DNA of 64,000 nt from Flectonema sp. DT1601 (GCA_964019425.1 OZ025792.1:1178001-1242000), one strand, 5' to 3'. Positions 1-10,958 are shown, counted from the first letter of the stretch. The notes: generated from the letters alone by a model not told the origin. Translations and numbers: made by a program.

Positions 1-147
1 AAAGTATTCATTTCTGCAGTTTCCTAACATCAAAGGGTAATAGAATATGTAGTTTCAGGAGCCTTAATCTTATACTACTTGTCCCTTTTTAGGCCTTTAT
101 CAGTAAGTTCTAAGGGACTTCATTCTATGTTGAAGTTGCTATCATTC
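1..147. repeat. 147-bp direct repeat, copy 1 (cut by window edge)
   Basis: This stretch is repeated at 3528-3674 with two visible base differences. The match stops abruptly after position 147. The window begins inside it, so its true left end is unknown. Paired direct repeats 3.5 kb apart could be termini of an old mobile element or one half of a local duplication; nothing inside identifies a family. Confidence 0.8.
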
Positions 148-524
148 AATTTGGTTGTCAAGTTCAAAAGGTTTAATAAATTTATGAACAAATAAATATC
201 TGTATCGTACCAGAGTTGACAAAAATAAATAAAAAAAAATATTATTTACAAAGCCTAGGAGCCAAAAGCCAGGAAAGGCACACAGGGTAACATATATCGC
301 TACCAGCAACCGTGAGATTCTCACAGACGATAAGAGACGTAGAATAACCTGGAACAAATGAGTACCTAAACCCACCGTCCACGCGAGCAGACAGTATTAG
401 AGACGGCTGATAACGCCAATTTTCGTCAAAGAATAATAAACTATTAGTAATAATATAGTTGACTAAATGTTAGTATAGGTAAACACCCTGCATTTGACGT
501 AGAGGACTTTACATTAGTTTAGTT

Positions 525-668
525 AGCAAAATACAGAACTGAGGACTACGAGGGGTCTGGGCATACCGCATCAGTAAGGAACCAATCGCGAAGATTGTAG
601 TTTTATAGCTTCGGTTGGAAGAGATTGACTCCCAGCTCCCACCTTACCCGAGGCCAACAGGTTAAAAC
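525..668 (-). repeat. SINE-like dispersed repeat, copy a
   Basis: About 145 bp closely resemble 17959-18103 and more weakly 48518-48656, 11611-11692 and 23828-23910. Shared words, on the plus strand, include GCATCAGTAAGGA, CGCGAAGATTGTAG and CCACCTT. The copy at 17959 carries an A-run at its minus-strand 3' end, so I orient the family on the minus strand. I see no clear tRNA-type B box, so the promoter class is unknown. Confidence 0.6.
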
Positions 669-1010
669 AACTAAAGAAAATAAAGAGAAATGATCTGGGA
701 GTGGGAGAGGGGTGACAAAAATAAAAAAATCTTTTTTATTCTATAATGTGTTTATAAGAAAGAGGATTGAAGTTAAGCTTTCTGGAGGAATCTGGGTTAA
801 AAATAGGCAGAAAGGCCTGGGATGCCAGAAACTACGTGCCCATAAGTATACGAACCAAAGAAGAGCTGTGCAGTCAAGTGAGAACGAGCTCAAGACAACC
901 TCGTCTGACTTCAATAGTAGCAAAAAGGCTTCCAGCTCAACATGGAGACTGTTACGTTGCAGAATGTCCTTGGGGACATTTAAATCTATCTATTAAGTCA
1001 GCAGTATTCG

Positions 1011-1380
1011 AGATGCTATATCAGAATCTACATACCGCCGTATACGTGGGAATGAATATCGTCACCTTGCACTGCGAACTGATATCTGCTCCTACTGCCC
1101 GTGTGGACAGACAATTGGAAAGAAAATTGTCCAAACTACTTAGCAAGTTGAGCCACAGCATGATAACTTATTAACTGTTTGGAATGCTGCACGTGCCAGT
1201 CCGCTGACAATACAACTAATGGCGTCCAATAAAAGTGGCTTACCTGATGGTGTACGACCAGCTGCTATCTCATTATAATGATACAACAGACTTGTTGAGG
1301 TTCATTATCATGTAGAAGAGTTTAAGAGACAGAATGCAGTCTATTCAGAAAACACTTCTGATACGGAGATGATTTAATTA
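1011..1380 (+). pseudogene. Interrupted coding-like stretch of unknown origin
   Basis: One plus-strand frame reads like protein, with two Cys in the string CSYCPCGQ and a segment NLLTVWNAARASP, but stops interrupt it several times. It is the only plus-strand stretch in the window that looks protein-like. It may be a remnant of a host gene or of a mobile-element protein; I do not recognise it. Confidence 0.2.
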
Positions 1381-3132
1381 TAAAACTTGATTATAAGGAG
1401 CCTTCTCCTTAGGTACCTTGCCACAGGTACCACAAGAGTCATTATCGTAATACTACCAGCATGAGAAGTACAGTTGTCTGGGTGTAATGCATTTCAAGTT
1501 GCACTATGGGACTCGACAGGAACTGACTTTCTAGTGCGATGCATAGTCATATGGAGGGTTATATTGCTATTGAACGCCAGCAACAAATTCAAAGAATGTC
1601 TATTCATAAAATCGAAGTAAGAGGGGAAATCAGATAAGAATATGCGAGGCTTACCCAACGTGTGTGGATTTGTTAATTGTTGAAAGAAAAAAACTTTTTG
1701 ATAATTGCCGCATACAGATCAATTCAAGACCGATGGTAACTCTTCTGAGAGCCACTCAGAGCTCTCGCGATCGGCATGTGATACGTCCGAAGGAAACGCA
1801 AAAAGTGTAGAACACGGTGTTAAAAACTAATAATAATTATCACGTTAAAAATATTATTTCACTGAGGATCCTACCTATTTTCACAATGAAATGTCAGAAT
1901 ATAGATTTAGAGGATGATACTTTTGGCAAGGCTGCATATGTTATGTTTGGGTTTCTCTGTAAGCCACAAGCAAAAAATGCAAGATTTCTTTTTTTTTACA
2001 AAGATTACAGGTTAAGTAGATCCACCTGGAATTGATTCCTTTGGGGCATGTTTCAGACAGGGTTGGGGTTCGATTGAGTTGTACATGCCCGCAGTTTATC
2101 GTTGACCAAAACGGTACCAGACTTTTGACATGTCCTCATATACATTTTCCTTCTTTATAATACGACTATATGTGCCATATGCCCAAATACCACGAAAAAA
2201 AATAGAAAACCCCCGGAACAGTACTGAGGATCGTTCGCCTCCAGTTGTCCAAAGCATTATAATTGTACTGTGGGCTTACCGAAAAGCTTGAAAAAATTAC
2301 CACAAAAATTGGGCAGCACATAGCCATATTACTCAGCAAGAAATGAAAACAAAAGGATCAGGTAAGATGACAGTCAGCCGGACCAAACATTATAATAAAT
2401 GGTTCTAACTTAGCTGCAAACGCATCTCTTTTTTGGGAAACCAAACCCATAATATGGCGGAGTGCAGGTTTCACCTATTAATTACTTGTCAATAAATAAA
2501 TAATTCTTTAAAAGAATGAGTTAGTTTATATCTAGTTCGTAGTACACTACTATCGGAGAAACACCTTAAATTGTTATCTATAATTCAGTTAGAAAACTTG
2601 TGATATTTTGGTAATGTAGAAACAGTAATAAACTTTAAAACACTCAAAAGATACGTGATAAGGTTAAACTAAGACGTATGACAGAAGCTTTATCTTCATT
2701 TCAGAATAGTAACCAAAATGATTGATAATAGATTACTTTCTCGTACATAACAAAACTAATGTCAGTATAAGTTTCCAGAAATCGTTATCGAATCTGGTGA
2801 TTCCGGGTCCACGTTCTACAAGTTCAGCGCCCAATGCCTTGCAGTCCGTTACAGCGGATGTAAATTTCTATTCTTTTTTTGTTTTTCGGTTATCATTATT
2901 TATTTTATATGGCTTTATTTCTTAGTTCGAAGCTAGTCACTACTACCGGAGCACACTTCTGCTACAGAATGTTGATTACTGTGTGATTGAAAAGTACTCT
3001 GACACATGGATTTTTGAGTTAGGCTTTCCACGATGTAGTTTAGATTGCTCTCTCTTTTTTTCATGTGTTTGTATGTATCCGTTTATCGAAAAGATAAGGT
3101 CACAATGATCAAGAGAAAGGAGTTAGTTTGAG

Positions 3133-3157
3133 CATACTTATATTGAATATAAGTATG
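3133..3157. repeat. 25-bp palindrome (12-bp arms)
   Basis: Arms CATACTTATATT and its exact complement are separated by a single G. The sequence is AT-rich, so partly expected by composition. No gene is near it. Confidence 0.7.
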
Positions 3158-3527
3158 TTTATGTATCAAAAAGGTAACTGATTACTTATTTATCGAAGTC
3201 AGGAAAGTGAAACTTCAGAAGTTTACTGAGTACCAGTCGCTCCACTAATACAAATCAGAGGGTTAACTATTTGATAAGATTTATAATGATATAAATCTTT
3301 TTGTTTTGTTTCAAAAATCAACTAATATAAACAGGTGGAGTAGATCGATACCAGCAAGCTCAAAAAGGAACAACAATCTCTCAGGGGAATTCGGATAAAT
3401 CAATAAGGTTAACACGCAAACAATCCGCATTTTGGGGAAAATGTTGCAGTTATCCAAATTTGGCTGAAACTTCGTTCTCCGAAATGCCAAAAGAAAAGTG
3501 AGAATAAAAAAATAGATAAGTAAAAGA

Positions 3528-3674
3528 AAAGTATTCATTTCTGCAGTTTCCTAACATCAAAGGGTAATAGAATATGTAGTTTCAGGAGCCTTAATCTTAT
3601 ACTACTCGTCCCTTTTTAGGCCTTTATCAGTAAGTTCTAAGGGACTTCATTCTATGTTGAAGTTGCTATCGTTC
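3528..3674. repeat. 147-bp direct repeat, copy 2
   Basis: Near-identical to positions 1-147. The sequence on both sides differs from that flanking copy 1, so this copy shows the full shared extent only on its right side. A short related stretch, with a TACTTGTACCC-like core, also occurs near 30690 in the duplicated array. Confidence 0.8.
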
Positions 3675-4269
3675 GTTCTAAGATAAAAATCCATCGAAGC
3701 TCGCTAATTTTTATCTTTGACGTCTGCTCGTTTCACTGGTTGAGTTTGAATTAGCTTCAACTGAAGTGATGTAATATAATTTATAGAAAAATTAGACGAC
3801 AAACTTTAGTTTTAACTATTGAACTATAAAATAAAATAAAAAATAAAAAAAAAATTGAAAAAAAAAAAAAAACGAAAAATTGAAAAAATAGAAACATAAC
3901 AAAATGATAAAAAAAAAACACAAAATAAATAAATAAATAACTAGTACATGAATAACAATACGAACGCAGAGCGTCGACAGTATTCCTGACTGAAGTATCA
4001 AAAACATCATAATTTAAGAGGGGCATCAGAAGAAAGGAAAGCACGATCACTTTAATCGTCTTACTTGCACCGAAAAAAACAGAAAAAGAATTCGCAGCAT
4101 AAAAACTCCTTCCTGAGTGAAGAAGTATTAGCAAGTAGCTAATATAGTATTCTTGTGAAATTCTATAATTCATAACTATGACAACCCTGCAGAAACTTCC
4201 TAATTCCTTACTACGGAAACTTCCCTTAGCAGTCTCGTGAGGAAAAATCTACGAGTTTTTTTTATAATC

Positions 4270-5051
4270 CAGCCGTCAGATCCTTGAGAACAAATCCTCA
4301 CAGAATTATCCCTTCCACAGTAGAAGAATAATCGGCAGAGCACTTGATTGAAAACATTCGGTTTTCTTATTTATTCAGTTCACTAATAATATAAGAAAAG
4401 AAAGATCGAGAGAGTTCTCAAAAGAGAACCATTTCACTAACTTCTCTTGAGTACTTCAAAAGAAAAAAGAATCACTGCGCAAGTAAAATAATAACAAACA
4501 GGAACACAGAGCAAGCAATACAACGTGACATCACACTTTCATTCGTTGATCAGATATCAATGGTTGAATTACGCTTTGACACACTCTGAAAAACAACGTT
4601 CACAAAGTTCATAAAAAGGCAAAGAAGAGAGAAGACAAGAGAAGAGATACAAAGAAAGGATCGAGCGATCGTTTCTTTAGCACTCTATGTTGATAACTAA
4701 AAGCGGGACAGGCTCAACGTAAACAGCAGGAAGACAGAAGTGAACATTCACTACATGCGGATCACATTCTGAAGATAATAATGCTGAAGAAATAAACCTT
4801 ATTAAGACCCAGGTAAGAATCGGTGATTAAGATAATCAAAAGAAAGATTGAAGTGAGGATGATTAACAGGAAGGAACAACAAAGAATTCATTGAACTGAA
4901 ACAGTTGACCTGTCGTCATCCTTGGATAAGTAAATAAAAATAAAGATAAAAATAAGATAAGATAAATAATCAATCAAGGCAGAGATAAGGAATCGCTAAA
5001 CGCAGGCAACAAAGTCTTGGAATCAATAATAATGCAAGATAATATAAAATA
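4270..5051. repeat. Conserved non-coding block, copy 1
   Basis: This block recurs at 18331-18928 and 28809-29588. The left part is diverged, but from about 4463 to 5045 the match is close, and the stretch around GCGGGACAGGCTCAACG (about 4704) is identical in all three copies. It lies on the 3' (left) side of the first A-type gene, as the other copies do for theirs. It has no open frame of note. The copy shows that the tandem array once reached at least this far left. Confidence 0.75.
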
Positions 5052-7400
5052 AACGAAAAGTCTTTTTCAGTTTCTTTCTCAAATTAAGTTGCACATATTC
5101 TCCAACTTTGATACCTAACAAGTAGAAAGCCTGAATCTGTGGAAATGGCGTCACGGCCGCATGTACGGAGTCATGTGTACTATTCAGATCTGAATAGTAC
5201 ACATGACTCCGACCAAGGGTTTGACACACGCAGCTCTACAGTTCAGCTTTTCCTTTTATTGTTGCCTAAAATAAAGTAAAATCTTCTAGGGTGGGAAAAA
5301 AGAGAAAAAAACCGATGATCTGCAGGGTGACTTGTACTACTCAAGTCTGTATTAGCAGCAAAAAAGAAAAAAAAGAAATTATAAATAAAATTAACACAGT
5401 CGAAACGGAAACTAACGGGGAGAACGGGAATGAAGAAGAAGATGCACAAATTGAAAAAATAATACTTCCCAAGATAGGGAATCTGTACAGCTCTCAACAA
5501 CCAAACTCAACAAACAAATATCTGCAGAGTGGGTGAATGCTTCCCTCCGTAAACAAAACAAATTAAAATCAATAAACCGACAAACTGTACGCGGCGTCTG
5601 TGAAGGACTACGAGGCGTTATTCCATCAAAGGATTAACGAAAAGAAAAGAAAGAAGAAATAAAGACAAACGTTTGTATCAATTTAAATACGACTCGAAAA
5701 ATCAAACACGGGAGATGAGCTTCTGAAGTCACCTCGTCGAGGTAAAAAAGATGTTACAAAAAAAAAAAAAAAGAAATATTCCTCCTGAGACTTTTCACAT
5801 TTATTTTATCTTAAACATGGAATGCCATAATCACAAAGCTACACAATAGAAAGTGCAGCCGACGTGCGAAAGCACTTGGAGTGTGATACGCGGAATTGTC
5901 ACTACGAGAGTTGATGGGCTACCACGTTAAGGACAAGAATTCGTCTTATCTTAAAATAATCACAATGATGACAAACCACGAAACTAAGAAGATGGGAAAC
6001 CATTTTAACTCGCGTCGTGATGAGGATCGATGATTGCAATTATTCTCCTTGAATGAGGAATGCCTAGTAGGCGCAAGTCATCAGCTTGCACTGATTATTT
6101 ATCATCCCTGCCCACGTAACTCGCGAAACTGTGTCAACATTCTTTCTTCTCTCTTATAAAAAGATGTTGACGACGGAAGAAAAACTTCTCCGAAGAGCAT
6201 GACAAGAATGATGTCTTGCTCACAGAATCAGAAGTTTTAGTTATTTCTACATTCCTTCACACGGGAAACACCTTCCCCTTTCCCTTGACTCAAGAGAGAG
6301 AAAGAGAGAGAGAGCTTGTTGTATCTGCTGGTTAGTATTAATAATTAGATTTTAGTAGCTAGTTAGTGAGTACTAGGATTTCTAATCATCAACAAGAACT
6401 TCAAAAGTATTGTTTTTCAGGGCAACTAATTTTTACTAAATCGTTTTGTTGGGAATGAGAGACATCAAGTAGTCTGAGCTGACCAACAGATCAGTAGCTA
6501 AACTGAATTAACGACACCTTATGAGTAAGATGGAAATCAAATAACTTGCCGCGTGAAAACTTATCAATGCAATTTCATTAAAAGAAAAGAAAAATAAATA
6601 AAAAGTCGCAACTTGTTCAAGAAACCGAAACTGAACCGCTAAAAAAACACAACACAAGTATTCTTAATAAAAAATAATACTGAACTACAACGACAATAAA
6701 ACAAACACCAAGCTTAACCGAATACATTTGGGGGTGAGGAAACAAAATAAAAAGAAACGAATTTTAGGGGAGAATAAAATAACGCTGCCGAATTCAAGAA
6801 CATAACCGAGAACTTGATACTGTTCATGTTGTGACAAAACACATTTGAATATTCCAGTTCGACTTCTTTCATAAAGAGAACAAAAGAAAAACAAAACAAC
6901 AAATGGGACAACGAATTCCTTCTGCGTGCATCAACTGATACAGTACGACCAGCGTCATAAAACATTCGAGGGAACTATAGAAATCACTAAGAAAAGAAAA
7001 CGACAATTCAACCGCAAAGTGTCAACTAAACAGAATCCCATAAAAAATGAACCTGTACTCTTGACCACTACCATGCGACGTATGAATTACGAGGAAAGAT
7101 TAAAAAGGGAGAGCAGATGGACACAAGATAGCTCAAGAAAGTTAAAACAAATGTTTCTGCGCAAGAATAAAAATTTATAAAAGAACTAAGTCCATGGTTC
7201 CAACATGAGGTCACCTTCCCCTTACCTCCAGGATATTAAAAGGAGTCGTGTCCAAAGGGAAATGGGGAGTGCGACCGTTAACAATTCAGCCATAGCTCAA
7301 AAACAACTCGAACCATCAGAGAGTTGATGCAGCAAAAAAAGAAGAACAGCAGTATGCAGTAGGCAGGCAGTAATAAATCACTGTTGATGAACGACAATAG
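5052..7400. other. Intergenic region left of the array
   Basis: No supportable gene. It contains the 46-bp palindrome at 5166 and a GA-rich microsatellite near 6294-6315. Homology to the 3' flanks of the other A-type genes begins only at about 7335. Two plus-strand frames of 81 and 84 codons (5291 and 6926) are Lys-rich with no homologous look and are left out. Confidence 0.55.
5166..5211. repeat. Perfect 46-bp palindrome
   Basis: Two 23-base arms, beginning CGGAGTCATGTGTACTATTC on the left and mirrored exactly on the right, meet at an AGATCT centre with no spacer. The arms are of mixed composition, so chance is unlikely. It could extrude as a cruciform or be a hairpin in RNA. No copy is seen elsewhere in the window. 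Confidence 0.95.
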
Positions 7401-10400
7401 CTAAATCTCAACTATCTTGGAACTTCTGCCACTCCTACCCAGGAATTCTTGTCTCATTAAAGAAAGCTCTAAAGAAGCTTCCCCTGTTGGTAAATTCCTC
7501 ATCGTCAACACTGAACTAGAATTCGATGTCCTTGAAAACGAAGCCAACGGATGCATCGATGGCAACGGCGACAACGCATCACTCATCGACAATCCCAAAC
7601 TCGATCTAATCGGCATTGACTCGCTTACTACAGAAGTCTCATCAAGCTTCTTATTCTTTTCCCAATGTCTTTGTTGTACTCGAGTTCGAATACCCTTGCA
7701 CAGAATGTATCCTTCAACAAGAACATCAATTCCTGACTTAACTATTAAGACCATTACCGAAGCGAATAGTAAAGTAGAAGCGACTTCGAAAATGTAGTGT
7801 CCGGTGTTCTCTTCGTAGTACCCTGCTGCCAAGCAGAAAAGAGCAGCTGCCTGGAGACCGAGGAGGACGAAGTCGATGGTGCTGTCACGTGCTCGACAGT
7901 GCGGCCACAGAATTGCTTCGAGTACAAGGAGAATCAGAAAGAGAAATCCTTCAAAAAGTTTCTTGTGTCCGCACTGAATTAAAGTCCTGGTACTGAGAGA
8001 CTCCATAGCACTGATCGCAAGCATCGAAGCAAACTCCACAATACTAAACCAAACTACTTCCTGACGAAATGATCCAATCACTGTTCTGTAACGATTCACC
8101 CAATGAAGCTCAACATGATTGCTGACCCATTCTCCAGGTCCCATCAACAGTCGCTTCAATCCATAACGAGCATCGTCAGCGTACACTGCCTGACTAGGAA
8201 CTCCCTTCCTGCATTCTCTAAAGATAAATATTGGAACAGCAACACAACCACAACACGTTACCAATCCTATTATAAAGTGAAATGGCGTATTCGGGTAGCT
8301 CACAAGAGACATCCCACCTTGTGTCGTACCTTGGTATAAGAATTGGAAGACGAACAACGGAGCCGAAGGAAATCTCAGTAATCCCTGAGTGTCCAAACCA
8401 TTGAACAACTTTGGGGCACAACTCGTACCTCCCCGTTCTGCTATCTTCAACATGAAGAAACACAATACTGCAAACCCGAATGATATCATCACATTCCCAG
8501 CCACCATTCCAAGCGCATAACTGTCTCCAATTTTCCACTGTGTCGGGTGTAGAGGTCGAGGGTACTCCCTCGATGAATTATTTTGATCCCCAACACGACA
8601 GCTTCCAGATATCGCAACCAACCGCAAGGCTGGTCCCGCTGATGCACCGGCTCCCAAAGCAGAAGCCGCCGCAGCTGCCGAACCCATCTCTTCGACGGCC
8701 TTGATCGTCTTCTTGTCGATCGCTGGTGGAACTTCTGTTGGAGGTGCGGCAGTCTCAGGCACGCTAGTGGAAGGAACAGGAGTAGGAGGTAACGGAGAAG
8801 GCATCGGTGTCGGAATTAATGTCGGAATCAATGTTGGAGGAAATGTTGGCACAGCGGTTGGTACAGCAGTTGGTATTACAGGAACGGATGTTGGCACCGC
8901 AGTTGGAACAACTGTCGGAACAGCTGTTGTACCGATTGGTCGGGCTGTAGGAACAGTAGTGGGTACGGCTGTGGGGACAACTGTTGGCACTGCAGTCGGA
9001 ACGAAAGTTGGAACAGCGGTCGGTATGGCTGTGGGGACAACTGTTGGCACTGCAGTTGGAACAGCTGTTGGTATTGCTGTTGGAACAGCTGTTGTACCAA
9101 TCGGCCGGGCTGTCGGAACAGCAGTGGGTATGGCTGTGGGGACAACTGTTGGCACTGCAGTCGGAACGAAAGTTGGAACGGCCGTCGGAACAGCGGTCGG
9201 TATGGCGGTAGGAACAGCTGTTGACACTGCTGTCGGTATGGCTGTCGGAATTGCGGTGGGGACAGCTGTTGGCACCGCTGTAGGGATAGCCGTTGGAACA
9301 GCCGTTGGCACTGTGGTAGGCATGGCTGTTGGAACGGCCGTCGGAATTGCAGTGGGGACATCCGTTGGCACCGCAGTGGGTACTGCGGTATGGATAGCTG
9401 TTGGAACGGCGGTCGGAATTGCGGTGGGGACAGCTGTTGGCACAGCAGTGGGTACAGATGTTGGCGCAGCTGTAGGAACGGCGGTCGGAATTGCGGTGGG
9501 GACAGCTGTTGGCACAGCAGTGGGTACAGATGTTGGCGCAGCTGTAGGAACGGCGGTCGGAATTGCGGTAGGCACAGCTGTTGGTACTGCCGTTGGCACT
9601 GCGGTTGGCACTGCTGTCGGAATAGCTGTTGGAACAGGTGTTATTCTTCCGTAAAGCTTACAGGTACCAGTTAATTTATTGAGAGTGTAAATAAAGTCTG
9701 ACACTGCAAGAATTTGATCAGCATTATTAGGTACGGTATCGGCAATTCCACCGTCGAAGACCGGAAGAGTGGGACCGATACCGTAAGCTACTCCCGCAGC
9801 GTCTCCATTATGACAGGTTGCGTCTAACATATTACCAGGGTTAGTTGTTACACGGTTGAATGAAATTAAACTAGACTTTCCACCGAAGAAAGTATTCTCT
9901 CCTATGCAAAAGACATATCCGTTGCAGGCAATAATGCTTTTGAGTTTGTTCGTGTCGTAGAAATATGTCCCAGAAGACCCTTTGCTGCTTAGGCTACTGA
10001 CACCTGGAGCACTGGTTGAGTATTTACTGAGGAAAAATATATCTCCAGTGGACGTGTCTACGGTAATCGATCCGATGTCGTTGTTTCGTGAGAAGCTTCC
10101 TGAGCTGTCTACAGTTCCCATGGCAATGTCTGCCATTTCGAAGAAAACTATCCCTTTGTTTTGACATGCGCCATAGATAGTAGTTCCCTTAGCAGCGAGT
10201 TCAAGACAACTTCCAGAGTATGGAAATTCCATCGCATTCATAGTGTCAATTGCACCACCAGCAAGAATAGGAAATACATGTAGCTTACCAGGTTCAGCAG
10301 CAACCATATAAGGTGTTCCTCCGATAGTTATTGAAGTAGCAGTAATAATGTTTGAAGCGTAACTCTTTGTTGTCATAACTGTGCACTGAGTAGTTTCAGG

Positions 10401-10583
10401 ATCAAACTGTTTGATTTCAGTACCAGAAAATATGTACATCCACTTGTCATAAACAGCCATTGTTTCTAAAGGAGGATTGTATCCAACACTATCAAGAAAA
10501 ACTGTTTTGTAGCATGTTGCTAATTGCACTACAGTCAGAAGGATAAAAAACGTCCCCACATGCCTGAAGGTACTTGCCGCCAT
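7401..10583 (-). CDS. Pro-Thr-stalk membrane protein, type A, copy 1
   Basis: A protein of 1060 residues from the ATG at 10583, chosen because a clean signal peptide follows (MAASTFRHVGTFF to CYKT); in-frame ATGs also lie 10 and 13 codons upstream. Residues 30-310 hold recurring beta-strand motifs such as AVYDKWMYIFSG, LAAKGTTIYGAC and AVSDFIYTLNK, suggesting a beta-propeller, with several Cys. Residues 309-604 are a stalk of P-T-A-V/I tetrapeptides, the longest in the window. About seven hydrophobic segments (about 684-960) follow, then a Ser-rich cytosolic tail. I infer a plasma-membrane surface protein, perhaps an adhesin or receptor; the family is not one I recognise. A remnant of the 534-residue gene lies upstream. 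Confidence 0.85.
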   Translation of the reverse strand: MAASTFRHVGTFFILLTVVQLATCYKTVFLDSVGYNPPLETMAVYDKWMYIFSGTEIKQFDPETTQCTVMTTKSYASNIITATSITIGGTPYMVAAEPGKLHVFPILAGGAIDTMNAMEFPYSGSCLELAAKGTTIYGACQNKGIVFFEMADIAMGTVDSSGSFSRNNDIGSITVDTSTGDIFFLSKYSTSAPGVSSLSSKGSSGTYFYDTNKLKSIIACNGYVFCIGENTFFGGKSSLISFNRVTTNPGNMLDATCHNGDAAGVAYGIGPTLPVFDGGIADTVPNNADQILAVSDFIYTLNKLTGTCKLYGRITPVPTAIPTAVPTAVPTAVPTAVPTAIPTAVPTAAPTSVPTAVPTAVPTAIPTAVPTAAPTSVPTAVPTAVPTAIPTAVPTAIHTAVPTAVPTDVPTAIPTAVPTAMPTTVPTAVPTAIPTAVPTAVPTAIPTAIPTAVSTAVPTAIPTAVPTAVPTFVPTAVPTVVPTAIPTAVPTARPIGTTAVPTAIPTAVPTAVPTVVPTAIPTAVPTFVPTAVPTVVPTAVPTTVPTARPIGTTAVPTVVPTAVPTSVPVIPTAVPTAVPTFPPTLIPTLIPTPMPSPLPPTPVPSTSVPETAAPPTEVPPAIDKKTIKAVEEMGSAAAAASALGAGASAGPALRLVAISGSCRVGDQNNSSREYPRPLHPTQWKIGDSYALGMVAGNVMISFGFAVLCFFMLKIAERGGTSCAPKLFNGLDTQGLLRFPSAPLFVFQFLYQGTTQGGMSLVSYPNTPFHFIIGLVTCCGCVAVPIFIFRECRKGVPSQAVYADDARYGLKRLLMGPGEWVSNHVELHWVNRYRTVIGSFRQEVVWFSIVEFASMLAISAMESLSTRTLIQCGHKKLFEGFLFLILLVLEAILWPHCRARDSTIDFVLLGLQAAALFCLAAGYYEENTGHYIFEVASTLLFASVMVLIVKSGIDVLVEGYILCKGIRTRVQQRHWEKNKKLDETSVVSESMPIRSSLGLSMSDALSPLPSMHPLASFSRTSNSSSVLTMRNLPTGEASLELSLMRQEFLGRSGRSSKIVEI
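8771..9653 (-). repeat. Pro-Thr-Ala stalk minisatellite, A copy 1
   Basis: An array of 12-bp units encoding P-T-A-V or P-T-A-I in frame, about 295 residues long. Units vary at third codon positions and form higher-order blocks, e.g. 9422-9494 and 9486-9558 are close repeats. The opposite strand stays open and reads V-G-T-A, which is only a shadow. Confidence 0.9.
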
Positions 10584-10686
10584 ACTGTGTGGGTGGCTGT
10601 GAGTGAAGAACATGTAAAACATAATACTCAAATAACTTCGTCAATCAATTCTACTCTGATGAGGGGCATCTTGTCAATTGAAACTT

Positions 10687-10744
10687 CTGCATAATTGTGA
10701 TAACTGATGCAAAGATGAGAACAAGAGTAAAATAATTTCATTAC
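10687..10744 (-). other. Candidate 58-nt leader intron, A copy 1
   Basis: On the minus strand the stretch starts GTAATG after ACAAG and ends TATGCAG before AAGTTTC, about 100 nt upstream of the gene's ATG. The same 58-nt length, donor and acceptor are kept upstream of all five Pro-Thr-stalk genes. It would be a 5' UTR intron. Conservation may also just reflect recent duplication. Confidence 0.4.
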
Positions 10745-10765
10745 CTTGTCTTCAAACATCCAAAT

Positions 10766-10958
10766 CATCGGTATTATTTTTCTTAGAAGCGAAGTCCCCT
10801 GCAAGGACTGCCAATCAGATAACAGCAGTACGTTGTTAAACATGTTGCAAGAACGGAACAGGGGTTCGTATAATGAAGGATTCGAAGGAAGAAAAACTGA
10901 TAAATACCTCTGAAAGCCACGAACCATGTTAGAACCTGATGCTCTTGTTGAAGCAGAA
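10766..10958 (-). pseudogene. Remnant of the 534-residue gene, unit 1
   Basis: 193 bp match 16504-16696, the middle of the intact 534-residue gene (about residues 186-250, including MVRGFQRYLSVFLPSNPS). Both ends of the gene are missing. The remnant runs straight into the leader of the A gene. An identical arrangement occurs at 22984-23176, so the deletion predates the duplication of the unit. Confidence 0.85.

Larger units (their letters stand above)
1..4269. other. Gene-poor, repeat-bearing region
   Basis: I see no supportable gene here. Open frames are short, rich in Phe/Lys from A/T runs, or lack an ATG. The stretch holds the two copies of a 147-bp direct repeat, one SINE-like repeat, a short palindrome near 3133 and an interrupted coding-like stretch near 1011-1380, each listed separately. 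A/T homopolymers are frequent between 3830 and 3930. Confidence 0.6.

Noticed and set aside
767-1174. Plus-strand 135-codon open frame
   Set aside because: Composition is unremarkable and the neighbouring frame looks more protein-like but is interrupted. No start context or homologous look.
2050-2085. GGTTCGATT resembling a tRNA B box, and a TTCGATT near 44143
   Set aside because: No acceptor, D or anticodon stems can be formed around either.
8701-9654. Long plus-strand open frames reading V-G-T-A repeats (also 13607, 21426, 25823)
   Set aside because: They are the complement of the Pro-Thr minisatellites on the minus strand; a 12-bp unit keeps both strands open. No other coding signs.
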